Source of the DNA: Streptomyces sp. NBC_00572
GTDB taxonomy: Bacteria; Actinomycetota; Actinomycetes; Streptomycetales; Streptomycetaceae
Assembly (NCBI RefSeq): GCF_026341815.1
Contig: NZ_JAPENX010000001.1
Location: forward strand, 4,712,001-4,776,000
DNA: 64,000 nt
Direction of reading: 5' to 3'
Within the stretch, counting starts at the first letter, position 1, and every line of letters begins with the position of its first letter. This document shows, piece after piece, positions 44,987-58,670 of the stretch. The position numbers and the translations under genes are program-made. Below the pieces are notes generated by a model. The model ran no database searches and was not told the DNA's origin. It saw only the letters and a program-made list of their open reading frames with translations.

Positions 44987-47632
44987 TCAGCGGTCGTCGG
45001 GCTCCCGGAGGCGCATCGCGAGGATGGCCATGTCGTCGGAGGCGGGGGCCTGGGCGAAGCGCTCCACCGCGCGCAGCACTCGGGAGGCGACCGCGCCGGC
45101 CGTCAGGCCCGTACAGGTCTTGAGGACCTCTGCCAGGCCGTCGTCGCCGAGCATGCGGGTGCCTTCGCGGCGTTCCGTCACGCCGTCCGTGACGCAGAGG
45201 AGGACGTCGCCCGGGTCGAGCGTGATGGTCTCCTCGTACAGTTCGAGGTCTTCCATCACGCCCAGGAGCGGCTGGGGTTCGGCCGCGGACGTCACCGTGC
45301 CGTCGGGGCGGAGCCGCAGCGGGAGCGGGTGGCCGGCGCAGACGACCTTGAGGATCGCGGAGCCGTCGTCCTGCGGACGCATTTCGCCGTACAGGAGGGT
45401 GAGGAAGCGGCTGCGGGCGCCCTCGTCGAGGATCGCCGCGTTCAGCCGTTCCAGGACGGCCGGGCCGCCGAAGCCCTCGCGGGCCAGGAGGCGCAGGGCG
45501 TGGCGGGCCAGGCCGGTGACGGCGGCCGCCTCCGGGCCCGTACCGCAGACGTCGCCGATGGCGAAGCCGTAGGCGCCGTCGCGGATGGGGAAGAGATCGT
45601 AGAAGTCGCCTCCGACCTCGTTGCCCTCGCCGGCCGCGCGGTAGATCACGTCGACCTCGACGCCCGGGATGTGGGGAAGGCCGGGCGGCAGGAGGCTGCG
45701 CTGGAGGGACTGGCTGATCGCCATGCGCTCCGAGTACAGGCGGGCGTTGTCCAGGGCCAGGGCGGCCCGGCGAGAGAGGTCCTCGGCGAGCTCCAGGATC
45801 TCCTGGCGGAAGTGGTCCTCCGAGGGCCTGCCCAGGGTCAGCATGCCGATGACGCGGTTGCGGGCGACCAGGGGCAGGACGACCGTCTCGCCGGCGACCG
45901 TGGTCGCGGTGGCCAGGGTGGTGTCGATGCCGGAGGAGAGCGGGCTCGTGGGGTGGTCGAGGGCGCGGACCGAGGCGGTGAGCGCGGCCCGGTGGGCGGC
46001 GTCGCCCGGCGCGGTCCAGACGCGGGCGCCGGGGGTCGGCACCGGGTCGGGCGGGGAGATGGAGGAGAGCAGGTCCTTGAGGCCGTCGATGCGGTCCTCG
46101 TCCTCGTGGAGCACATACGAGAGGTACGGGTCGGAGGCCTGGTCGGCGATCGTGTAGACCGCGCACCAGGTGGCGAGGGTCGGGACCGTCATCTGGGCCA
46201 TCAGGGCCAGGGTCTGGTCGCGGTCGAGGGTGCCGGCCAGCAGGTCGGAGGCCTCGACGAGGAAGCTGAGGGAGCCGCGGCGCAGGCGCTCGAGTTCGCC
46301 GAGGCGGGCGGACTCCACGGCCAGGGCGATGCGGTCGGCGGCGAACTGGAGGCGGAGGGCCTCTTCGTTCGAGTAGCGGTTCGCGGTCTCGGCGGCCACG
46401 CCGAGGGAGCCGGTGAGCCGGCCCTCGACCTTGAGGGGGACGGTGACCACCGAGCGCATGCCGGTGCCTTCGAGGAGCGGGACGGCGCCGGGGACGGCGG
46501 CCAGGTCCTCGTGGACCGCGGGCATGCGGGCGGAGCCGTAGCGGCTGGCGCCGGTCTCGACGGGGACGCGGGCGAAGCGCTGGCGGGCGGCCGGGAGGCC
46601 GGTGGTCGCCCGTACCTCCAGTTCCGTCTCGTCGTCGGTGGCGAGGAGGAGGAAGGCGGCGTCGCCGTCGAGCATGTCGCGGGCGCGTTCGACCGTGCGC
46701 TGGAGGAGGCCGTCGAGGTCGTCGGGGGCCGGGGAGCCGATGAAGACCTCGAAGGGATCGGCGGTGCGGCTCTCGGAGCCCGGCTCGGCCGCGGGGCGCT
46801 GCGGGGTCTGGAGGACGGCCCGCTCGTGCTCGCGTACCAGGAGGCAGACCGTGGAGGGTTCGCCCTGGGCGTCGCGGACCCGCAGGTGTGCGGCGTAGAC
46901 GGGGATGACGCGGCCGTCGGCGCAACGGATGCCGTAGCTGCCCTCCCAGCGGGAGAGGCGGAGGGCCTCGGCGAGGCCGGTGCCGATGCCGGGGGTATGG
47001 GGCCAGGCGGCGAGGTCGCCGAGGGGTTTGCCGGTGACCTGCTCGGAGGCGTATCCGAAGAGTTCGTCCGCGTCCTCGTTCCAGGCGGTGATCGCTCCGC
47101 CGCGGTCGATCTGGACGACGGCGACGCGGACGCGGCTGTCGGTGACCGGGAGGAGGGCGTCGGGGAGGACGGGGCCCGCGGAGCGGGTGCCGACCGGGCG
47201 CTGGGCGAGGTCGAGGTGGAACCAGACGTGCTTGCGGGTGGGGGAGTAGTCGACGCCCCAGCGGTGGGCGAGGGCGGCGCAGAGCAGCAGCCCGCGGCCG
47301 TTCTCGCGGTCGGGGCTGCCGAAGGTGCGGCTGCTCTGGAGAGGGATCTCGCGCTCGGGGTAGCGGTCGGCGACCTCGACGCGGATGCTGTCGTCGGCAC
47401 GGAGGCAGAGGACTTCGGCGGAGGTGCCGGCGTGGATGACGGCGTTGGTGACGAGCTCGCTGGTGAGGACGACGGCGTCGTCGACGAGTTCGGGGTGTCC
47501 CCAGCCCTGGAGGGTGTCCCGGACGAAGGCGCGGGCGGCCGCGACGGACCGCCCGACGGGCTCGAAGCTGGCAGTCGCCCGCGCGGTGATCACAGCACTC
47601 CTCGTACGCGTCTCGACGCCCGGCTCTGCCAT
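44987..47632 (-). CDS. osaC: OsaC: RsbW-type kinase / PAS / GAF / PP2C phosphatase regulator
   Basis: An 881-residue cytoplasmic regulator. The N-terminal anti-sigma-type ATPase (LTSELVTNAVIHAGT, then GRGLLLCAALAHRWGV) is at residues 15-140. A PAS-like domain is at about 170-290 (AVVQIDRGGAITAWNEDADELFGYAS). Two GAF-like domains follow. The C-terminal SpoIIE/PP2C phosphatase at about 665-880 shows NEVGGDFYDLFPI, AIGDVCGTGPEAA and SDDMAILAM. In S. coelicolor OsaC restores SigB to its pre-stress state (established knowledge, from memory). ATG 47632 is chosen because the upstream in-frame 15 residues resemble leader DNA. It is divergent from osaA. Confidence 0.9.
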   Translation of the reverse strand: MAEPGVETRTRSAVITARATASFEPVGRSVAAARAFVRDTLQGWGHPELVDDAVVLTSELVTNAVIHAGTSAEVLCLRADDSIRVEVADRYPEREIPLQSSRTFGSPDRENGRGLLLCAALAHRWGVDYSPTRKHVWFHLDLAQRPVGTRSAGPVLPDALLPVTDSRVRVAVVQIDRGGAITAWNEDADELFGYASEQVTGKPLGDLAAWPHTPGIGTGLAEALRLSRWEGSYGIRCADGRVIPVYAAHLRVRDAQGEPSTVCLLVREHERAVLQTPQRPAAEPGSESRTADPFEVFIGSPAPDDLDGLLQRTVERARDMLDGDAAFLLLATDDETELEVRATTGLPAARQRFARVPVETGASRYGSARMPAVHEDLAAVPGAVPLLEGTGMRSVVTVPLKVEGRLTGSLGVAAETANRYSNEEALRLQFAADRIALAVESARLGELERLRRGSLSFLVEASDLLAGTLDRDQTLALMAQMTVPTLATWCAVYTIADQASDPYLSYVLHEDEDRIDGLKDLLSSISPPDPVPTPGARVWTAPGDAAHRAALTASVRALDHPTSPLSSGIDTTLATATTVAGETVVLPLVARNRVIGMLTLGRPSEDHFRQEILELAEDLSRRAALALDNARLYSERMAISQSLQRSLLPPGLPHIPGVEVDVIYRAAGEGNEVGGDFYDLFPIRDGAYGFAIGDVCGTGPEAAAVTGLARHALRLLAREGFGGPAVLERLNAAILDEGARSRFLTLLYGEMRPQDDGSAILKVVCAGHPLPLRLRPDGTVTSAAEPQPLLGVMEDLELYEETITLDPGDVLLCVTDGVTERREGTRMLGDDGLAEVLKTCTGLTAGAVASRVLRAVERFAQAPASDDMAILAMRLREPDDR

Positions 47633-47901
47633 GCTCGGTCTGTCCCTCCCGCTGCCCGGTGGTCGTACGCGCACCACACCGCCCCCGCCGGGCGGACCGG
47701 GGCGGTTGGACAGCCGGAAGCCAGGTTACTTACCTTCGCTGTCCGAGCGGATGCCGGTCATCGCTGAATCCGTCCCCAGGGGGTAGGGACGCTGTGCGAA
47801 GCTGCCGAACTGTTATCGCCTGGTTCGGTGGCGGTGAAACACTGGGCAGGCTACCGGCGGAAGCCGGAGCGGTACGGTCGACCCCTTTCGGGAGGGACAC
47901 G

Positions 47902-53388
<5,487 letters not shown>

Positions 53389-53817
53389 CGCCGCGCGGGC
53401 CGTGGTGCACGGGGGTGTGCTTCCCTGCCCGGGGCCGTGGTGCGGGGGAGCGCCCCCGGCGTCGCGGCCCTGGCGTGGGAAGGGTGCCCTGCCGCCACGG
53501 GCTCGTGGTGTGGGACGGTGCCTCCGCGACGGGGGTCCGCCGGGTGGCGTCGCGTGGGCTTCCGGGCGCTCGCTGACGGACTGTCGCCACGGGGGTGTGA
53601 GAGGCCGGGATACGGGGAACCTTCTGGTCTCCCACCGCGTTTCCGGTACGTGCACTGTGACATCGCGGTGACAGGGTGTGGCGACGGGCGGGGTGCGGCT
53701 ACGATGACCGGCACAAGGACGGACGGCGTTAGGGAGTCGTCTTCAGGGGCGGCGCCCGGTGCTTCCCCCGGTTCCGGGAGCCGGGGAGAGCCGTTGCCGG
53801 GGCGAGGAGGACGGGGC
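53389..53817 (+). other. osaA-osaB gap
   Basis: A 429-nt stretch with no convincing gene, despite an open in-frame extension upstream of osaB. It holds G-rich repeats (GGGGGTGTG, GGGGTCC). A possible -10 (TACGAT at 53700-53705) lacks a good -35. An osaB-specific promoter is likely. Confidence 0.6.
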
Positions 53818-54492
53818 ATGGTGCAGAAGGCCAAGATCCTCCTGGTCGATGACCGGCCGGAGAATCTGCTGGCGCTGGAGGCCATTCTCTCCGCGCTCGA
53901 TCAGACGCTGGTGCGGGCATCGTCCGGGGAGGAAGCGCTCAAGGCGCTGTTGACGGACGACTTCGCGGTCATCCTGCTCGACGTCCAGATGCCGGGGATG
54001 GACGGTTTCGAGACCGCCGCCCACATCAAGCGGCGGGAGCGGACCCGGGACATCCCGATCATCTTCCTCACCGCCATCAACCACGGCCCCCACCACACTT
54101 TCCGTGGGTACGCGGCCGGGGCGGTCGACTACATCTCGAAGCCGTTCGACCCGTGGGTGCTGCGCGCCAAGGTCTCCGTCTTCGTCGAGCTGTACATGAA
54201 GAACTGCAAGCTGCGCGAGCAGGCCGCCCTGCTGCGGCTGCAGTTGGAGGGTGGCGGCGAGGCCGGTCACGGCAAGGAGGCCGCCGGTCTGCTCGCCGAG
54301 CTGTCGGCCCGTCTCGCGGCCGTCGAGGAGCAGGCGGAGGCGCTGTCCAAGCAGCTCGACGACGACTCCGCCGACGCGGCCGCCGTCGCCACCGCCGCGC
54401 ATCTGGAGCGCAAGCTCACCGGTCTGCGCCGGGCGCTGGACGCGCTGGAGCCGGGCACGGGCGCCGCGCCGACGCTGCCGGCCCAGAGCTGA
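53818..54492 (+). CDS. osaB: OsaB: response regulator with coiled-coil output
   Basis: A 224-residue protein. The N-terminal receiver domain has LLVDDRPENLLALEA, phospho-acceptor Asp55 in VILLDVQMPGMDG, Thr in FLTAINHG and Lys in ISKPFDP. The output is not DNA-binding: residues 140-224 are helical and charged (LREQAALLRLQLEGG, LSARLAAVEEQAEALSKQL), probably a coiled coil. ATG 53818 has GAGGAGG upstream and a receiver of normal length; the longer frame is not supported. It is downstream of osaA in the same direction and is the likely phosphotransfer partner. OsaB function was described in S. coelicolor (from memory). Confidence 0.93.
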   Translation: MVQKAKILLVDDRPENLLALEAILSALDQTLVRASSGEEALKALLTDDFAVILLDVQMPGMDGFETAAHIKRRERTRDIPIIFLTAINHGPHHTFRGYAAGAVDYISKPFDPWVLRAKVSVFVELYMKNCKLREQAALLRLQLEGGGEAGHGKEAAGLLAELSARLAAVEEQAEALSKQLDDDSADAAAVATAAHLERKLTGLRRALDALEPGTGAAPTLPAQS

Positions 54493-54593
54493 CGTACCGT
54501 CACCGCCTGTTCCGGACCGCCGCGATCCGGCGGAGGCAGGCGTGAGGCGGCGTCAGCATCGCGCCCTGGTAGGGGCGACACGAACGGGTGAGG

Positions 54594-54622
54594 CGGACAG
54601 CCGGTCTTCACAACGGTAACCT
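54594..54622 (+). promoter_or_regulatory. Candidate promoter for leaderless ftsK
   Basis: CGGACA at 54594-54599, 17 bases, TAACCT at 54617-54622. The ATG at 54630 lies seven bases after the -10, with no Shine-Dalgarno. Confidence 0.4.
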
Positions 54623-54629
54623 CGGCATC

Positions 54630-57476
54630 ATGGCTTCACGTACGTCCGGCAAGGGTTCCCAGAGCACGGCGGGCACCGCAAAGCCGCGCGCCGGCCGTAC
54701 GACGGGCGCCGCGAAGAAAGCGGCACCCGCGAAGTCCCAGGCGAAGGCACCCGCCAAGCCGCCCGCGAAGAAGGCACCGGCCAAGAAGGCGGCGCCCGCC
54801 AAGCGTGCGCCCGCGCGGAAGACGGCGGCGAAGAAGCCCGCCCCCCGGCCCGCGCCGTCGCCTACCGGGGGCATCTACCGGCTCGCGCGCGGCGCCTGGC
54901 TCGGCCTCGCCCACGCGGTGGGGGCGATGTTCCGGGGGATAGGGCGTGGCGCCAAGGGCCTCGACCCGGCCCACCGCAAGGACGGGCTCGCGCTGCTGCT
55001 CCTCGGCCTCGCGCTCATCGTCGCCGCGGGCACCTGGTCCAACCTCCGCGGCCCCGTCGGCGACCTCGTCGAGATGCTGGTGACCGGCTCCTTCGGCCGC
55101 CTCGACCTGCTCGTACCGCTGCTCCTCGGCGCGATCGCCATCCGGCTGATCCTCTACCCGGAGAAGCCCGAGGCCAACGGCCGGATCAGCATCGGCCTCT
55201 CCGCCCTCGTCATCGGAATCCTCGGCCAGGTGCACATCGCGGTCGGCTCGCCGGGCCGCGGCGACGGCAGCGCGGCCATGCAGGACGCGGGCGGTCTCGT
55301 CGGCTGGGCCGCGTCCCAGCCGCTCGTCTTCATGATGGGCGAGGTCCTCGCCGTCCCGATGCTGGTCCTGCTCACGATCTTCGGGCTGCTCGTCGTCACC
55401 GCCACCCCGGTCAACGCGATTCCGCAGCGGCTGCGCGCCCTCGGCGCCAAGCTCGGCATCGTCGAACCCGCGTACGACCCGGAGGAGGCCGAGGCCCACG
55501 GGGCCTCCTCCGAGGAGTACGAGGGGTACGACGAGGAGTGGCGGGAAGCCCGGCCGCAGTCCCGGACCGCCCGGCCCGTACGACGCCGCGGCCCGGCGGA
55601 TCCGTACGACGTGGACCGCGCCGAGGCCGAGATGCTCGAACGGCGCAACCGCCTGGCGCGACCGCCGGCCGAGCGGTCCGTCTTCGACCACGGCCTCGAC
55701 CCGGTCGACGTCGCCGCGGCCGCGGCCGCCGCACTCGACGGCGCGGTCCTCAACGGCATGCCGCCCTCCCCGATCGTCGCCGACCTCACCAGGGACGTCA
55801 CCGCCGACCGCAAGGCCGCCGTGGAGGCCGCCGCCGCGAAGGCCGCTGCCAAGGCCGCCGAATCGGGGGCTCCGGCCGCTCCCGTGCCGCCGGCCCGTGG
55901 TGGGGACCAGCGGCCCGGCGGAGGCGTACCGGATCTGACCAAGCCGGCGCCCGAGCCGACCGATCTGCCGCCCCGGGCCGAGCAGCTTCAGCTGTCCGGG
56001 GACATCACGTACTCGTTGCCTTCGCTGGACCTCTTGGAGCGGGGTGGGCCGGGTAAGACGCGTAGTGCCGCCAATGACGCCGTGGTGGATTCGCTCTCCA
56101 ACGTCTTCACCGAGTTCAAGGTCGACGCGGCCGTCACCGGTTTCACCCGGGGGCCGACGGTCACGCGGTACGAGGTCGAGCTCGGGCCCGCCGTGAAGGT
56201 CGAGAAGATCACGGCCCTGACCAAGAACATCGCGTACGCCGTGGCCTCCCCGGACGTGCGGATCATCTCGCCGATCCCGGGAAAGTCCGCGGTCGGCATC
56301 GAGATCCCCAACAGTGACCGGGAGATGGTCAACCTCGGCGACGTGCTGCGGCTCGCGGCCGCGGCCGAGGACGACCACCCGATGCTGGTGGCGCTCGGCA
56401 AGAACGTCGAGGGCGGCTACGAGATGGCCAACCTGGCGAAGATGCCGCACGTCCTGGTCGCCGGTGCCACCGGCTCCGGCAAGTCCTCGTGCATCAACTG
56501 CCTGATCACCTCGATCATGATAAGAGCGACCCCCGAGGACGTCCGGATGGTCCTGGTCGACCCCAAGCGGGTCGAGCTCACCGCCTACGAGGGCATCCCG
56601 CACCTGATCACCCCGATCATCACCAACCCCAAGCGGGCCGCCGAGGCCCTGCAGTGGGTGGTGAAGGAGATGGACCTCCGCTACGACGATCTGGCGGCGT
56701 TCGGCTACCGGCACATCGACGACTTCAACCAGGCCATCCGGGACGGGAAGATCAAGCTGCCCGAGGGCAGTGAGCGGGAGCTCAAGACGTACCCGTACCT
56801 GCTGGTCATCGTCGACGAGCTCGCCGACCTGATGATGGTCGCGCCCCGGGACGTCGAGGACTCGATCGTGCGCATCACGCAGCTCGCGAGGGCCGCCGGC
56901 ATCCACCTCGTGCTCGCCACCCAGCGGCCGTCCGTGGACGTCGTCACCGGCCTCATCAAGGCCAACGTGCCCTCCCGGCTCGCCTTCGCGACCTCCTCGC
57001 TCGCCGACAGCCGCGTCATCCTCGACCAGCCGGGCGCCGAGAAGCTCATCGGAAAGGGTGACGGTCTGTTCCTGCCGATGGGTGCCAACAAGCCCGTCCG
57101 CATGCAGGGCGCGTTCGTCACCGAGGCCGAGGTCGCGGCCGTCGTGCAGCACTGCAAGGACCAGATGACCCCGGTCTTCCGGGAGGACGTCACCGTCGGC
57201 ACCCGGCAGAAGAAGGAGATCGACGAGGACATCGGCGACGACCTCGACCTGCTGTGCCAGGCCGCCGAACTGGTCGTCTCCACACAGTTCGGCTCCACGT
57301 CGATGCTCCAGCGCAAACTCCGCGTCGGCTTCGCGAAGGCCGGACGGCTGATGGACCTGATGGAGTCGCGGAACATCGTCGGACCGAGCGAGGGGTCCAA
57401 GGCGCGGGACGTACTGGTCAAGCCCGACGAGCTGGACGGCGTGCTCGCCGTGATCCGGGGGGAGTCGGGGGTGTAG
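54630..57476 (+). CDS. ftsK: DNA translocase FtsK
   Basis: A 948-residue FtsK/SpoIIIE DNA pump of the division/sporulation septum. Residues 15-80 are a Lys/Ala/Pro-rich tail of histone H1 type. Four membrane helices follow at about 120-260 (DGLALLLLGLALIVAAG, LDLLVPLLLGAIAIRL, ISIGLSALVIGILG, MLVLLTIFGLLVVT). The linker (about 280-450) is acidic and Ala-rich. The motor has GATGSGKSS with Lys618, VLVDPKRVEL, LLVIVDELADLMM, and then the C-terminal gamma domain for KOPS recognition (AAELVVSTQFGSTSMLQRKLRVG). ATG 54630 was chosen over an in-frame ATG at 54588. In Streptomyces it moves chromosomes out of closing septa. Confidence 0.96.
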   Translation: MASRTSGKGSQSTAGTAKPRAGRTTGAAKKAAPAKSQAKAPAKPPAKKAPAKKAAPAKRAPARKTAAKKPAPRPAPSPTGGIYRLARGAWLGLAHAVGAMFRGIGRGAKGLDPAHRKDGLALLLLGLALIVAAGTWSNLRGPVGDLVEMLVTGSFGRLDLLVPLLLGAIAIRLILYPEKPEANGRISIGLSALVIGILGQVHIAVGSPGRGDGSAAMQDAGGLVGWAASQPLVFMMGEVLAVPMLVLLTIFGLLVVTATPVNAIPQRLRALGAKLGIVEPAYDPEEAEAHGASSEEYEGYDEEWREARPQSRTARPVRRRGPADPYDVDRAEAEMLERRNRLARPPAERSVFDHGLDPVDVAAAAAAALDGAVLNGMPPSPIVADLTRDVTADRKAAVEAAAAKAAAKAAESGAPAAPVPPARGGDQRPGGGVPDLTKPAPEPTDLPPRAEQLQLSGDITYSLPSLDLLERGGPGKTRSAANDAVVDSLSNVFTEFKVDAAVTGFTRGPTVTRYEVELGPAVKVEKITALTKNIAYAVASPDVRIISPIPGKSAVGIEIPNSDREMVNLGDVLRLAAAAEDDHPMLVALGKNVEGGYEMANLAKMPHVLVAGATGSGKSSCINCLITSIMIRATPEDVRMVLVDPKRVELTAYEGIPHLITPIITNPKRAAEALQWVVKEMDLRYDDLAAFGYRHIDDFNQAIRDGKIKLPEGSERELKTYPYLLVIVDELADLMMVAPRDVEDSIVRITQLARAAGIHLVLATQRPSVDVVTGLIKANVPSRLAFATSSLADSRVILDQPGAEKLIGKGDGLFLPMGANKPVRMQGAFVTEAEVAAVVQHCKDQMTPVFREDVTVGTRQKKEIDEDIGDDLDLLCQAAELVVSTQFGSTSMLQRKLRVGFAKAGRLMDLMESRNIVGPSEGSKARDVLVKPDELDGVLAVIRGESGV

Positions 57477-57741
57477 GGCCCAGGGGCCCGGAGGGCGTGG
57501 GCGGGGACCGGTCGGAGTAGCGGCCGGGGAGCGGGGTACACGATCGAGACCGGGCCGAGACTCACTCGTAAGGGAACGGAGGGCAACCGTTTCCCCTGGC
57601 CGTACGTCAAGTTGAGCGGAGGGACAGAAGGATGTCCCAGCCTCATGGCGTACAAACAGCACCCGCCCGGTTGCCCCACCCTTTCGTACCACCCATAGAC
57701 TGAACGTCCAGCAGGTGGCTACACGCTCGAAAGGCGCTCTC
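57477..57741 (+). other. ftsK-RodZ-like gap with candidate promoter
   Basis: A 265-nt gap without a gene. TTGCCC (57671-57676), 19 bases, TAGACT (57696-57701) may form a promoter for the next gene. G-rich direct repeats occur near 57500-57560. Confidence 0.4.
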
Positions 57742-58569
57742 GTGTCCATCGGCAACTCCCCCGAAGACGACCGGATCTTCCCGGCAGACGACCGGGACTC
57801 GATCGGTCGCGCTCTCCAGCAGACCCGCATCGCCGCCGGTCTCACCGTCGAAGAGGTCAGTGCCTCCACCCGTGTCCGGATTCCGATCGTTCAGGCGATC
57901 GAGGAGGACGACTTCTCCCGCTGCGGCGGCGACGTCTACGCCCGCGGCCACATCCGCACGCTCGCGCGTGCCGTCGGCCTCGATCCGGCCCCGCTGATCG
58001 AGCAGTACGACGCCGAGCACGGTGGTCGTCCCGCGCCCACCCCCGCCGCCCCGCTGTTCGAGGCGGAACGCATCCGCCCCGAGCCGCGTCGGCCCAACTG
58101 GACCGCCGCGATGGTCGCGGCCATCGTCGCCGTCGTCGGTTTCGTCGGCTTCACGATGTTCAACGGCAACGACGGACCCAAGGGCACCACCACCGCCGAC
58201 GGCGGCCCGGCGCCCGCGCCGGAGAAGGCGACCTCGGCCGCCAAGCCCAAGCCGGTCAAGCCCGTCGCCCCGAAGCCCACCGAGAGCGCGATCGCCGCGG
58301 TCCCGCAGGACAAGGTGACGGTGAAGATGACCGCCATCGACGGCAAGAGCTGGATCTCGGCCAAGGCCGCCGACGGCAAGATCCTCTTCGACGGGCTCCT
58401 CATGGAGGGCGAGTCCAAGACCTTCCAGGACGACGAGCGCGTCGATCTGGTGCTCGGCAACGCCGGCGCCGTCGAGCTCTACGTGAACGGCAAGAAGGTC
58501 GCCGACAAGTTCGAATCCGGCCAGGTCGAGCGGCTGACCTACACCAAGGGCGACCCCGAGGCCGGATGA
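57742..58569 (+). CDS. RodZ-like helix-turn-helix membrane protein (DUF4115)
   Basis: A 275-residue protein. Residues 20-85 are a Cro-type helix-turn-helix (IGRALQQTRIAAGLTVEEVSAST, then VRIPIVQAIEEDDFSRCGGD). A single membrane helix is near 118-138 (AAMVAAIVAVVGFVGFTMF), followed by a Pro/Lys/Ala-rich linker. The extracytoplasmic DUF4115 domain closes it (KMTAIDGKSWISAKAADGKILF, then VELYVNGKKV). This is the RodZ architecture that links MreB to the cell wall, although in Streptomyces a different role is likely. GTG 57742 is preferred (MSIGNSPED); a GTG at 57715 adds nine residues. Located between ftsK and rimO as in other actinobacteria. Confidence 0.88.
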   Translation: MSIGNSPEDDRIFPADDRDSIGRALQQTRIAAGLTVEEVSASTRVRIPIVQAIEEDDFSRCGGDVYARGHIRTLARAVGLDPAPLIEQYDAEHGGRPAPTPAAPLFEAERIRPEPRRPNWTAAMVAAIVAVVGFVGFTMFNGNDGPKGTTTADGGPAPAPEKATSAAKPKPVKPVAPKPTESAIAAVPQDKVTVKMTAIDGKSWISAKAADGKILFDGLLMEGESKTFQDDERVDLVLGNAGAVELYVNGKKVADKFESGQVERLTYTKGDPEAG

Positions 58570-58633
58570 GCCCGTGGTACGGCCCGCGCCAGGGCCCGTG
58601 ATGTGACCTCTGTCGCGCAGGTGAACCCTGCGC

Positions 58634-58663
58634 GACGGGGGAACGGCCGGGACGAAGTAGTCT
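58634..58663 (+). promoter_or_regulatory. Possible -10/-35 for leaderless rimO
   Basis: TAGTCT at 58658-58663 lies seven bases before the rimO ATG; GACGGG (58634-58639) 18 bases upstream is a poor -35. No ribosome site is seen. Confidence 0.3.
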
Positions 58664-58670
58664 TGAGCCC

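Noticed and set aside
53437..53817. N-terminal extension of osaB upstream of ATG 53818
   Set aside because: The added 127 residues are low complexity and no ribosome site is near the upstream start, whereas GAGGAGG precedes 53818.
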